Shown: in pieces, positions 1-8,071 of the stretch | Layout: every line of letters begins with the position of its first letter | How positions within the stretch are numbered: position 1 is the first letter of the stretch | Source: Gemmatimonadota bacterium | GTDB lineage: Bacteria > Gemmatimonadota > Gemmatimonadetes > Gemmatimonadales > Gemmatimonadaceae | DNA length: 64,000 nucleotides | Assembly: GCA_016194585.1 (NCBI GenBank) | Contig: JACQBG010000028.1 | Coordinates: 62,001 to 126,000, forward strand | Reading direction: 5' to 3' | Position numbers and translations under genes: made by a program | The notes under the pieces: generated by a model | Told to the model about the DNA's origin: nothing | The model's input: only the letters and a program-made list of their open reading frames with translations | Database searches by the model: none

Positions 1-1683
1 CGCCACCACGTCGAGCGGATCGATGCCGTTGCCGAGCGACTTGCTCATCTTGCGATGCTGCATGTCGCGCACCGTGCCCGTGAGGTACACGGTGTGGAAG
101 GGCGCACGCCCCACGCAGTAGTAGCCCGCCATGATCATGCGGGCCACCCAGAAGAACAGGATCTCCGGCGCCGTGACGAGCGCGTCGGTGGGGTAGAAGG
201 CTCGCAGGTCGGCGGGGTCCTTGGCGAGCCAGCCGAGCGTCGAGAACGGCCAGAGCCACGACGAGAACCAGGTGTCGAGCACGTCCGTCTCCTGCGCGAC
301 CGCCCCGCCGCACTTCTCGCAGGCGGTGGGATCGTCACGGTACGCCTTCTCGAAGCCGCACGCCTCGCAGTGCCACACCGGCACGCGATGCCCCCACCAG
401 ATCTGGCGGGAGATGTTCCAGTCGCGGATCCCCTCCATCCAGTTCACGTACACCGCTTCCCACCGCTCGGGGAGCACGCGGATGGTGCCGTCGCGCACCG
501 CCTGCAGGGCGGGGGCGGCGAGCGGCGCCATCTTCACGAACCACTGGTCGGAGAGGCGCGGCTCGACGACGGTGTCGCACCGGTAGCAGTGACGCACGGC
601 GTGCTGGTGCTGCTCGCGCTTCACGAGGTGGCCGCGCGCGTCGAGCAGCTTCACGATGGCCTTGCGCCCCTTCTCGCGGTCCATCCCCACGAACTCGGCC
701 GGCGTGCGCGGCCCGTCGGGCGAGGGATCGTCCTTGAGGAACGCGTCGGGGGTGAGGATCACCGGCATCGGCAGCGCATGGCGCTTGCCGACGTCGAAGT
801 CGTTGGCGTCGTGCGCCGGGGTGATCTTGAGCGCGCCGGTGCCGAACGCGCGATCGACGTACGTGTCGGCGATCACGGGGATCGGCAGGCCGTTGAGTGG
901 GTGCACGAGGAACTTGCCCACGAGGTCGGCGTAGCGTTCGTCGTCGGGGTGCACGGCGACGGCGACGTCCCCCGGGAGCGTCTCGGGGCGCGTGGTGGCG
1001 ACGGTCACGGACCTCGCCGGGTCGCCGGCCACGGGGTACGCGACGTGATAGAGTGCGCCGGTCTCGTCGTGGAACTCCGCTTCCTCGTCGGAGAGCGACG
1101 TGAGGCAGCGCGGGCACCAGTGGATCACGCGGTGGCCGCGGTAGATGAGCCCGTCGTCGTAGAGCCGCACGAACACCTCGCGCACGGCGCGCGAGAGTTC
1201 GGGGCTGAACGTGTATGCGGTGCGTTCCCAGTCGCAGCTCGCGCCGATGGCGCGCAGCTGCTGCAGGATGACCCCGCCGGTCTTCTCGACGTGTTCCTTC
1301 ACGCGCTCGACGAACGCCTCGCGGCCGAGGGCCTCGCGCGAGGTGCCTTCCCTGGCGAGCTGCTTCTCGACGACGTTCTGGGTGGCGATGCCGGCGTGGT
1401 CGGTGCCGGGCACCCAGAGGGCCTCGTCGCCGGCCATGCGCCGCCAGCGGATGAGGACGTCCTGCGCGGTGTTGTTGAGGCCATGCCCCATATGCAGCAC
1501 CCCCGTCACGTTCGGCGGGGGGATCACGATCGTGTAGGGCTCGCGGTCGCCGCCCGTGCGGCGCGAGCGGGCCGGGTCGGCGCGGAACACCCCCGCCGCC
1601 TCCCACTCGGCGTACAGGGCGCCCTCGGTCGCCCCCGCGTCGTACAGCGGGGGGATCTCGGCCGGGTTCTCGGGATTGGTCAT
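1..1683 (-). CDS. valS: Valyl-tRNA synthetase, N-terminal part (runs off the window)
   Basis: Charges tRNA-Val with valine in the cytoplasm and hydrolyses mischarged threonine. The minus-strand frame begins at the ATG at 1683 and stays open to base 1, giving about 561 residues of an enzyme that normally has roughly 900. The class I signature appears as HMGH near residue 64. The long CP1 editing insertion follows, and RKMSKSLG (KMSKS motif, bases 31-54, near residue 544) closes the catalytic core. The anticodon-binding domain and the C-terminal coiled coil must lie outside the window. The gene is divergent from the small membrane protein/thrS cluster across about 110 bp. Identification is secure; only the missing 3' end is unseen. 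Confidence 0.96.
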   Translation of the reverse strand, partial: MTNPENPAEIPPLYDAGATEGALYAEWEAAGVFRADPARSRRTGGDREPYTIVIPPPNVTGVLHMGHGLNNTAQDVLIRWRRMAGDEALWVPGTDHAGIATQNVVEKQLAREGTSREALGREAFVERVKEHVEKTGGVILQQLRAIGASCDWERTAYTFSPELSRAVREVFVRLYDDGLIYRGHRVIHWCPRCLTSLSDEEAEFHDETGALYHVAYPVAGDPARSVTVATTRPETLPGDVAVAVHPDDERYADLVGKFLVHPLNGLPIPVIADTYVDRAFGTGALKITPAHDANDFDVGKRHALPMPVILTPDAFLKDDPSPDGPRTPAEFVGMDREKGRKAIVKLLDARGHLVKREQHQHAVRHCYRCDTVVEPRLSDQWFVKMAPLAAPALQAVRDGTIRVLPERWEAVYVNWMEGIRDWNISRQIWWGHRVPVWHCEACGFEKAYRDDPTACEKCGGAVAQETDVLDTWFSSWLWPFSTLGWLAKDPADLRAFYPTDALVTAPEILFFWVARMIMAGYYCVGRAPFHTVYLTGTVRDMQHRKMSKSLGNGIDPLDVVA

Positions 1684-1795
1684 TTGGGTGAAAACTAGTC
1701 GTCGGCGAGGGCCCCAGTCTATGGTATGCGGCGGCGTGGCGTACAATGAGACGCGCTGGTTAAGTTGCAGCATCCCCGCACGCCGGAGCGCAGCC

Positions 1796-1942
1796 GTGGC
1801 CGAACCGACCCGCCCGATCAACGACGCCCAGGAACTGGCGCTGTGGATGGCGCTGACGGCCCTCCTCGCCGCCGGCCTCGTGCTGTACTTCCGCTTCGCG
1901 GACCGCATCGCTCCACTGCTCGACGTGGTGACCGACAAATGA
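1796..1942 (+). CDS. Small single-span membrane protein, 48 aa
   Basis: A 48-residue frame starting at GTG 1796 and ending in an ATGA overlap with thrS. One hydrophobic segment (about residues 14-33, LALWMALTALLAAGLVLYF) is followed by a short charged tail, so it should be a single-pass inner-membrane peptide. I do not recognise a family. The 4-bp stop/start overlap with thrS suggests translational coupling and argues that the frame is real. It could alternatively be a leader whose translation affects thrS expression, but I see no run of Thr codons that would indicate attenuation. No obvious Shine-Dalgarno precedes the GTG, so the exact start is uncertain. Confidence 0.55.
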   Translation: MAEPTRPINDAQELALWMALTALLAAGLVLYFRFADRIAPLLDVVTDK

Positions 1943-3906
1943 CCGTTTCGACCGCCGATGGCGCCCAGATGCTGACCCTGGTCCTTCCCGACGGGGCCAC
2001 CCGCGAGGTGCCGTACGGGACCCTGCCGAGGGAGGTCGTCGGCTCGATCGGCCCGCGCCTGCTGCTCGCCGCGATCGCCGTCGCCGTCGATGGCGAGGTG
2101 CAGGACCTGCAGACCCCGCTCCGCAAAGGCGGCAAGTTCGTCGTCATCACCGAGAAGGACCCGCGCGCCCTCGACGTGCTGCGCCACTCCGGCGCGCACA
2201 TCCTCGCCACGGCCGTCCGCCGGCTGCGCCCCGACGCGAAGATCGGGTTCGGTCCGGCGATCGAGGGCGGGTTCTACTACGACTTCGAGGTCGCCAAGCC
2301 CTTCACCCCCGACGACCTCGAGGCGTTCGAGAAGGAGATGGCGAAGGTCGCCGCCGAGAAGCTGCCGTTCGTGCGCGAGGAAGTGTCGCAGGCGGTGGCG
2401 AAGCAGCGGTTCGTCGACGACCCGCTTAAGCTCGAGCGGCTCGAGGATTTCGAAGGCACCGACGAGATCATCTCGACGTACACCGACGGGCCCTTCGTCG
2501 ACCTCTGCCGCGGCCCGCACGTGCCCGACACGTCGTACCTCAAGCACTTCAAGCTGCTCTCGGCGGCCGGCGCGTACTGGCGCGGCGACGAGAAGCGGCA
2601 GATGCTGCAGCGCATCTACGCCACGGCCTTCTTCAAGAAGGACGAGCTCGACGCGCACCTGCACCAGATGGAGGAGGCGAAGCGGCGCGACCACCGCGTC
2701 GTCGGCAAGCAGCTCGACCTCTTCCACTTCTTCCCCGTCGCGCCCGGCGCCGCGTTCTGGACGCCGCGCGGCACGACGCTGTACAACACCATCCAGGACT
2801 TCGTACAGGAGCGGCAGCGCGACGCCTTCATCGAGGTGAAGACGCCGCTGCTCTACACCAAGAAGCTGTGGGAGCAGAGCGGCCACTGGGGGAAGTACAA
2901 GGAGAACATGTTCCTCGTGCTCAACAACGAGACCGACGAGCACGACATGTCCCTCAAGCCGATGAACTGCCCGTCGCACCACCTGTTCTTCGCGTCGCAC
3001 AAGCATTCGTACCGCGAACTGCCTATGCGCTACGTCACGTTCGACGTGCTGCACCGCAACGAGCTCTCGGGCGCGCTGTCGGGGCTCACGCGCGTGCGGC
3101 AGTTCGCGCAGGACGACTGCCACGTGTACCTGCGCGAGGACCAGATCGCCGACGAGGTGAAGTTCCTCATGGACTTCATCCTCGGCTACTACGACGCGTT
3201 CGGCCTCACGGCGACGCTCAAGTTCGCGACGCGGCCGCCGGAACGGATCGGCAGCGACGAGCTGTGGGACCGCGCCGAGGCGGCGCTGCGCGCCGCCCTC
3301 GAGGCGACTGGGCGTCCGTACGAGATGAAGGAAGGGGACGGCGCCTTCTACGGGCCGAAGATCGACTTCGACGTCACCGACTCGATCGGCCGGCAGTGGC
3401 AGCTCGGCACCATCCAGCTCGACTACAACGCGCCGGAACGGTTCGACCTCGAGTACGTGGGCGAGGACAACGCCGCGCACCGGCCGGTGGTGATCCACCG
3501 CGCGGTGAGCGGGTCGTTCGAGCGGTTCATCGCGATCCTCATCGAGCACTTCGCGGGCGCGTTCCCGGTGTGGCTCTCGCCCGAACAGGTGCGCGTGCTG
3601 CCGATCGCCGACGACCTCGCGCCGCAGGCGGAGGAGATCGCGAAGCGCATGCGCGCCGCCGGCATCCGCGCCACGTACGACCAGCGGAACGAGACGCTCA
3701 ACTACCGCATCCGGGAGGCCGAGACGATGAAGGTGCCGTACATGGCCGTCGTCGGACGGCGCGAAGCCGAGGCGGGCACGCTCGCCGTGCGGGCGCGCGG
3801 CGCCGCCGGCAAGAAGCAGGACATCGTCTCGATCGACGCGTTCATCGCGCGCGTGACCGAGGAGATCCGCACGCGCGCGCTCACCGCCACGGGAGCGGAG
3901 GGATGA
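1939..3906 (+). CDS. thrS: Threonyl-tRNA synthetase
   Basis: Class II synthetase that charges tRNA-Thr. The 655-residue length is normal. Domain order is TGS (about 10-75), the editing/SAD domain with the HSGAHI zinc-site sequence (about residue 85), the catalytic core and the C-terminal anticodon-binding domain. The three catalytic zinc ligands can be placed at Cys344 (in MNCPSHH), His395 (in DDCHVY) and His520 (in VVIHRAVSG), spaced as in the E. coli enzyme. The ATG at 1939 is preferred because it gives the normal TGS N-terminus and overlaps the upstream stop by ATGA. It is followed by a 4-bp overlap with the next gene, so 1796-5779 looks like one transcription unit. No T-box is visible upstream. 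Confidence 0.97.
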   Translation: MTVSTADGAQMLTLVLPDGATREVPYGTLPREVVGSIGPRLLLAAIAVAVDGEVQDLQTPLRKGGKFVVITEKDPRALDVLRHSGAHILATAVRRLRPDAKIGFGPAIEGGFYYDFEVAKPFTPDDLEAFEKEMAKVAAEKLPFVREEVSQAVAKQRFVDDPLKLERLEDFEGTDEIISTYTDGPFVDLCRGPHVPDTSYLKHFKLLSAAGAYWRGDEKRQMLQRIYATAFFKKDELDAHLHQMEEAKRRDHRVVGKQLDLFHFFPVAPGAAFWTPRGTTLYNTIQDFVQERQRDAFIEVKTPLLYTKKLWEQSGHWGKYKENMFLVLNNETDEHDMSLKPMNCPSHHLFFASHKHSYRELPMRYVTFDVLHRNELSGALSGLTRVRQFAQDDCHVYLREDQIADEVKFLMDFILGYYDAFGLTATLKFATRPPERIGSDELWDRAEAALRAALEATGRPYEMKEGDGAFYGPKIDFDVTDSIGRQWQLGTIQLDYNAPERFDLEYVGEDNAAHRPVVIHRAVSGSFERFIAILIEHFAGAFPVWLSPEQVRVLPIADDLAPQAEEIAKRMRAAGIRATYDQRNETLNYRIREAETMKVPYMAVVGRREAEAGTLAVRARGAAGKKQDIVSIDAFIARVTEEIRTRALTATGAEG

Positions 3907-4565
3907 CCCCCCGCGGCGCGCGCTCGCTCGCGTTGGCGGCGCTCCTCCTGCCGCCCTGCGCGGCCGCGCGCGCGCAGCGCGCCGACGCCGTGGTGCTGCG
4001 GCTCCCGGCGCGTGCGTGGCGGCTCGCCGCACCGATGAATGCCGCGCCGTTCTCGGCTGCCGCACGCGCCCGTGAGACCGTGGCCCCGCTCCCGCTCACG
4101 GCGGCGAACGCGACGACCACCGACTCCCCCGTGGCGCGTCCCGACCTCGAACCGGCGCGCGTCGCCGGCGAACTGCTCGTCGGGTCGTACGGCGGCATCA
4201 CCGGCTTCTTCCTCGGCCACTACGCCGGTCGCGCGATCCTCGACAAGGTCTCGAACCCGAGCGAGTCGGCGAGCGACCAGGTCGCGTTCGCCACCGGCGT
4301 CGTCGGCGCGTGGATCGGCACGACGGTCGGCGTGTACGCGATCGGCAACATCGGCAACCAGACGGGTTCGCTGGGCACCACCGCCTTCGGCGCCGGACTC
4401 GGCACCGTGGCGGGGGCGTTCCTCGACCGGCTGGTGTTCGCCCCCCGCAACGGCGACCCCAGCGCCGGCGCGTCCGCCATCCGCTGGGGAGAGACCATCG
4501 TCGAATCGTTCCTCCCGTCCATCGGCGCCACCATCGCCTTCAACTCGAGCCGGAAGTACAAGTGA
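3903..4565 (+). CDS. Exported protein of unknown function, 220 aa
   Basis: Starts at ATG 3903 (ATGA overlap with thrS) and ends in a GTGA overlap with the thiolase gene, so it is embedded in a coupled cluster. An N-terminal signal peptide (R-rich, then LALAALLLPPCAAARAQ) predicts export. The central part (about residues 85-190) is rich in Gly/Ala with segments such as GSYGGITGFFLGHYAG and GAGLGTVAGAFLDR, a glycine-zipper-like pattern that could insert in or line a membrane. The end, PSIGATIAFNSSRKYK, resembles a beta-strand terminus of an outer-membrane protein, but that is conjecture. I do not recognise a named family. Confidence 0.8.
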   Translation: MTPRGARSLALAALLLPPCAAARAQRADAVVLRLPARAWRLAAPMNAAPFSAAARARETVAPLPLTAANATTTDSPVARPDLEPARVAGELLVGSYGGITGFFLGHYAGRAILDKVSNPSESASDQVAFATGVVGAWIGTTVGVYAIGNIGNQTGSLGTTAFGAGLGTVAGAFLDRLVFAPRNGDPSAGASAIRWGETIVESFLPSIGATIAFNSSRKYK

Positions 4566-5779
4566 CCGATACGTCCCGCATCCCCGTCATCGTCTCGGCC
4601 GCCCGCACGCCCATCGGGCGTTTCCTTGGCGGCCTCGCTTCACTCACCGCGCCGGAGCTCGGCGCCATCGCCATCCGCGCCGCCGTCGAGCGCGCCCGGA
4701 TCGACCCCGCCGAGATCGGCGAGGTCTTCATGGGGAACGTGCTGCAGGGCGGCGTCGGACAGGCCCCGGCGCGTCAGGCCGCGATCAAGGCCGGCATCCC
4801 CGGTCTCGTGCCCGCCGTCACGATCAACAAGGTGTGCGGGTCGGGGCTGCAGGCGGTGATGTTCGCCGCGCAGGCCATCCGTGCCGGCGACGAACAGTTG
4901 CTCGTGGCGGGCGGGCAGGAGTCGATGTCGAACTCGCCCCACTACGTGAACGGCATGCGCAGTGGCATCAAGTTCGGCAACCAGACGATGGTCGACGGGC
5001 TCATCCGCGACGGGCTCTGGTGTTCGTTCTACGACCGCCACATGGGCGGCCACGCCGAGTACACGGCGAAGAAGGCCGGCATCACGCGGGCGCGGCAGGA
5101 CGAGTTCGCGTTCGAGTCGCACCAGAAGGCGGTGGCGGCGATCGAGGCGGGGAAGTTCGCGAAGGAGATCGTGAAGGTCGAGATCCCCGGCAAGAAGGGG
5201 CCGACCGTGGTCGACACCGACGAGAGCCCGCGCAAGGACACCTCCCTCGAGGCGCTGGCGAAGCTGAAGCCGGCGTTCCCGAAGGACGCGCCGAAGGACA
5301 TGAAGCCCGAGGAGCTGACGGTGACGGCGGGGAACGCGCCGGGACTCAACGACGGCGGCGCGGCGGTGGTCGTGACGAGCGAAGCGTACGCGAAGGCGCA
5401 CGGCCTCACGATCCTCGCCCGCATCACCGGCTATGCGTCGGGGGGCGGTGACCCGCAGGAGCTGTTCTTCGCGCCGATCGTCGCCGTGCAGAACCTGATG
5501 AAGAAGACTGGCGCCAAGATCGGCGACTACGACCTCATCGAGGCCAACGAGGCGTTCGCGAGCCAGGCGCTCGCCGACGGCGACGCGCTCGGGTGGGATC
5601 CGTCGCGCGTGAACGTGAACGGCGGGGCGATCGCACTCGGCGATCCGATCGGCGCGGGCGGCACGCGCATCCTCGTGACGCTGCTGCACGCGCTGCACGA
5701 CCGGGGCGCGCGCACGGGACTCGCGACGCTCTGCCTCGGCGGCGGCAACGCCGTCGCGCTCAGCGTCGAGCGCGTCTAG
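4562..5779 (+). CDS. Thiolase (acetyl-CoA acetyltransferase family) with His-to-Asp change
   Basis: A 405-residue thiolase-fold enzyme. The family condenses two acetyl-CoA molecules or cleaves 3-ketoacyl-CoA, and the hbd and acyl-CoA dehydrogenase genes downstream of the island fit the same C4/fatty-acid pathway. The nucleophilic Cys92 lies in NKVCGSG, Asn329 in the NEAF motif, and Cys391 in the CLGGG motif. The third signature normally reads GHPxGxSG, but here it is GDPIGAGG: Asp361 replaces the catalytic histidine, and Gly replaces the following Ser/Thr. Start is GTG 4562, in GTGA overlap with the preceding gene. The protein may be a thiolase with changed activity, or an inactive or degrading copy; the otherwise normal sequence argues against simple decay. 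Confidence 0.9.
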   Translation: MTDTSRIPVIVSAARTPIGRFLGGLASLTAPELGAIAIRAAVERARIDPAEIGEVFMGNVLQGGVGQAPARQAAIKAGIPGLVPAVTINKVCGSGLQAVMFAAQAIRAGDEQLLVAGGQESMSNSPHYVNGMRSGIKFGNQTMVDGLIRDGLWCSFYDRHMGGHAEYTAKKAGITRARQDEFAFESHQKAVAAIEAGKFAKEIVKVEIPGKKGPTVVDTDESPRKDTSLEALAKLKPAFPKDAPKDMKPEELTVTAGNAPGLNDGGAAVVVTSEAYAKAHGLTILARITGYASGGGDPQELFFAPIVAVQNLMKKTGAKIGDYDLIEANEAFASQALADGDALGWDPSRVNVNGGAIALGDPIGAGGTRILVTLLHALHDRGARTGLATLCLGGGNAVALSVERV

Positions 5780-5800
5780 GCTCGCGCTGACGGCGGCGCG

Positions 5801-6709
5801 GTGCGCGCGCTGTTCGTGACGGCCGACGGCGCGCTCCGCGCGCCGTGGCGCATCGCGTTGTTCTTCGGCGCGACGTTCGTCGCGGGCGCGCTCGTCTCGA
5901 GCATCGCGTACGGGCTGCTCTCGCTCACGCCGCTCGTCGGGCTCGCGCGCAGCTGGCGCGTGCCGCTCGATCAACTGGGCGCGCTGAGCGCGCTGCTCAT
6001 CGGCACCTGGCTGGCGCTGTGCGTGGATGGCGGCGGCGTGGCCGATTGGGCGCAGGTGGGGCTGGCCCGCGCCGCCTGGCGCGCCCGCACGGCGCTGGTC
6101 GGCCTCGCCGCGGGGGCGCTCGGCATCCTCGTGCCGTCGGCGCTGCTGCTCGCCGCGCACCGCTACGCCTTCGAGGCCCAACCGCACACCACGACCTGGC
6201 TCGGCTGTGCCGGCACCGCGCTCCTGCTGTTGGCGCCCGCGGCGCTTGTCGAGGAACTCGCCATGCGCGGGTACCTGCTCGCGGCACTCCGCGCGTCGTA
6301 CGGCGCCACGGCGGCCGTCGCAGTCACCAGCCTCTGCTTCGCGCTGCTCCATCTCTTCAATCCCAACCCGACCGTCCTCTCGACCACGACGGTGGCCATC
6401 GCCGGGGTGTTCCTCGCCGCGGTGCGGCTGGCCACGGGGAGTCTCGTGGCCGCGTGGATGGCGCACCTCGCGTGGAATTTCGCGCAGGCCGCGATCCTGC
6501 ACGCGCCGGTGAGCGGGTTGCCATTGGGCGCATCGGACTACCGTCTGCTCGACCTCGGCCCAGCGTGGCTCACCGGCGGGTCGTGGGGTCCGGAGGGCGG
6601 GGTCGCCGCGGCCGTGGGGATGGTGGTCGCGACTCTTCTGGTGGTTCGGGGCTCGCGCGCGGGCGGAGGGTACGCGCTGTCCGTCCTGCCTGTAGAGAAC
6701 GACGCATGA
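5801..6709 (+). CDS. CPBP-family intramembrane metalloprotease-like protein
   Basis: A 302-residue integral membrane protein of the CPBP (Abi/Rce1-like) family, with about eight hydrophobic segments. The three conserved motifs are present: EELAMRG (EExxxR, about residue 150), FALLHLFN (the conserved His of motif 2) and AWMAHLAWNF (HxxxN, motif 3). Such proteins act as intramembrane proteases or in peptide maturation; the substrate here is unknown. GTG 5801 is chosen as start, 21 bp after the thiolase stop. Its last codons overlap the ATG of a broken hbd copy. A diverged duplicate of its C-terminal 30 residues occurs at 17046, on the far side of the defence island. Confidence 0.88.
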   Translation: MRALFVTADGALRAPWRIALFFGATFVAGALVSSIAYGLLSLTPLVGLARSWRVPLDQLGALSALLIGTWLALCVDGGGVADWAQVGLARAAWRARTALVGLAAGALGILVPSALLLAAHRYAFEAQPHTTTWLGCAGTALLLLAPAALVEELAMRGYLLAALRASYGATAAVAVTSLCFALLHLFNPNPTVLSTTTVAIAGVFLAAVRLATGSLVAAWMAHLAWNFAQAAILHAPVSGLPLGASDYRLLDLGPAWLTGGSWGPEGGVAAAVGMVVATLLVVRGSRAGGGYALSVLPVENDA

Positions 6710-6783
6710 GTGACATCGTCGCGGTGGTCGGGGCGGGGTAGACCGGGGTTCGGGATCTCGCATGTCTGCGCGGCAGCAGTGCC
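6617..6783 (+). repeat. Left copy of the diverged direct repeat flanking the island
   Basis: About 167 bp covering the last 30 codons of the CPBP gene and the first 26 or so codons of an hbd copy. It aligns by eye with 17046-17216, which carries the same CPBP-tail/hbd-head junction in the same orientation. The protein-level match of the tails (GMVVATLLVVRGS versus GMLVATFLVVRRS, both ending PVEN plus a short tail) shows homology rather than chance. The copies differ by many substitutions and small indels. The arrangement marks the left edge of the inserted or rearranged segment. Confidence 0.75.
6706..6783 (+). pseudogene. Broken 5' end of a 3-hydroxybutyryl-CoA dehydrogenase gene
   Basis: ATG 6706 starts MSDIVAVVGAG, then a TAG stop at 6739. 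The DNA continues to resemble the intact hbd gene at 17143 (MSDIIAVVGAGQMGNGIAHVCAAAG), for example in the stretch encoding HVCAA, before similarity ends near 6783. A small deletion and frameshift replace the codons for QMGNG. This is a remnant: the NAD-binding GxGxxG motif is cut and the rest of the gene is absent. It overlaps the CPBP stop by ATGA, probably the ancestral CPBP/hbd junction. Confidence 0.85.
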
Positions 6784-6786
6784 GGC

Positions 6787-7095
6787 ATGCAGGCGGGGAG
6801 CGCGCTCGGTGCCACCGACCTCGGCACCGTCTACATCCGGATGATCCACAAGGCCGACCGCAACGTGAGCCAGAGCGATTTCGGCGAGATGCTCAGAAAG
6901 GACGTGCAGCAGATCGGCGGCGCGAAGGTGTACGTATTCACGACGGGCTTCGGCGGCGCGCGCAAGCAGATCCAGGTGGAGCTGCGCGGCAAGGACGCTC
7001 GCATGCTCGGCACGTTGGCCGACAGCGTGCTGCACCTCGTGCAGAAGATCCCCGGCGCGGTGGACGTGAGTCTCTCGACGAAGGGGCAGAAGCCA
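6787..7095 (+). pseudogene. Internal fragment of an RND efflux transporter gene
   Basis: The frame from 6787 encodes about 100 residues resembling part of the periplasmic porter region of HAE1/AcrB-type permeases: GTVYIRMIHKADRNVSQSDF, then an IQVELRGKD stretch and KIPGAVDVSLSTKGQKP, where the family typically has a vyVrL..k..R..s..e, iqv.v.G.d and ipGvvdv..s...g.P pattern. There is no start region, no transmembrane segment and no downstream part; after about 7095 the similarity stops. It is not a copy of the intact RND permease at 33733-36906 in any obvious way. It is most likely rearrangement debris at the left edge of the island. Confidence 0.7.
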
Positions 7096-7354
7096 CCTCG
7101 TACATGGTGCAGGATCCTCGGGACAGTGGGGATGAGTTGCCGAGTTCCATTGAGCAAGAGAAGGCCCGGCTATAACGTCGCTTGTTCTGAGCGATCCGCA
7201 AGTCTCAGTCTGCACGGTGAGGCATAATTGAGACAGGCAGCACGCAATCCTATGTCACGGTTGGGGAGTGGTTTCCCCACAGCCTCGCACAAAATGTCGT
7301 TGAGTCGGGTCGGGCACGCGCTTAGATGGTTCACGCCGGCGGCGTCGACGATGC
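7096..7354. other. Gene-free junction, island left side
   Basis: No convincing coding frame, RNA gene or strong hairpin terminator was found between the RND fragment and the end of the minus operon. Base composition falls towards that of the island here. A short frame reads on from the RND fragment to 7227, but its sequence is unlike the transporter and looks random. Confidence 0.5.
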
Positions 7355-8071
7355 TCACGTCTTGAAGCGGGTGAACTCCTCTGGCATCATCATGAAGAGT
7401 CTGTCGGTCGGAGTGGTTCCGAGATCGTATGTCACGTCAAGTTGCTCTAGGAGCTTGCCGAATCGGTTGGCACTCCCCGGGCCACGACCGGCTGCGCCGC
7501 GCTTGATTGAGTTGCGAGTTGGATTCCAATAGAGGCGAGAGAAGACGTCCACAACAGCTGGACTAGTAACAATCTCCTTTCGTCCAGCAAGCTGTTCGTA
7601 CAGCTCCCCCGGTGTATCCGGGGTTCCTGCGAGCATCGCGCGAAGTCTTGCCGGATTGTCGTGGTGCGCCCGCATCAGCAGATACGGACCTGCGAGCAAG
7701 TGGCGGTACCATCTCCTGCGGTTTGATCGGTCGAGAATTACCCGGGCGTCCTCTCCGATCTTGCGGACGCCTTCGCGGGCAGGCGCGATCACGTCGAAGA
7801 GCCAGAAAGCCATCCAAGTCCAAAAACCGTCAGAGCTGAGCAGGACGCCCTCCGGGATGTTGTCGTCGAGACTCCTCCAAAGCCAGATCGCAAGTTCCCA
7901 TCTGTTCGCGATCGTTGGTGGAGCGGCGAGTGCTTTCGATGACACTGGGTGAGAGAGACGGTCATCTTCAGTAAACGCTCGCGGAACACGGGCGATCTCA
8001 CCGTGGCGGATTGACGCGAGCACGGATCGACACTGCTCAAGGCCGTCGGCGTTGAATTGGCGGAGAATCAT
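7355..8071 (-). CDS. Poorly characterised protein of the GHKL operon (DUF6339-like), 238 aa
   Basis: Last gene of the four-gene minus operon. The longest frame begins at 8242, but the region above 8071 is the shadow of the preceding gene; ATG 8071 overlaps that gene's stop by ATGA and gives MILRQFNADGLEQ. Visible features are Trp-rich helical stretches (ANRWELAIWLW and GFWTWMAFWLFD), a YRHLLAGPYLLMRAH segment and a C-terminal LEQLDVTYDLGTT stretch. From memory the pattern resembles proteins annotated DUF6339, which occur near DNA-modification genes; I cannot verify this. No nuclease or ATPase motif is evident and no membrane segment is predicted. Coupling to the ATPase operon suggests a shared task in the defence system. 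Confidence 0.72.
   Translation of the reverse strand: MILRQFNADGLEQCRSVLASIRHGEIARVPRAFTEDDRLSHPVSSKALAAPPTIANRWELAIWLWRSLDDNIPEGVLLSSDGFWTWMAFWLFDVIAPAREGVRKIGEDARVILDRSNRRRWYRHLLAGPYLLMRAHHDNPARLRAMLAGTPDTPGELYEQLAGRKEIVTSPAVVDVFSRLYWNPTRNSIKRGAAGRGPGSANRFGKLLEQLDVTYDLGTTPTDRLFMMMPEEFTRFKT

Noticed and set aside
55-1698. 547-aa open frame on the plus strand
   Set aside because: It is antisense to valS, which has clear synthetase motifs; the frame is a high-GC shadow with Arg/His/Ala/Val-rich sequence.
1684-1795. T-box riboswitch upstream of thrS
   Set aside because: The space is too short and lacks the T-box core and a terminator/antiterminator pair.
4640-6763. 707-aa open frame on the minus strand
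   Set aside because: Antisense to the thiolase and CPBP genes; composition is typical of GC-rich antisense frames and no domain is visible.
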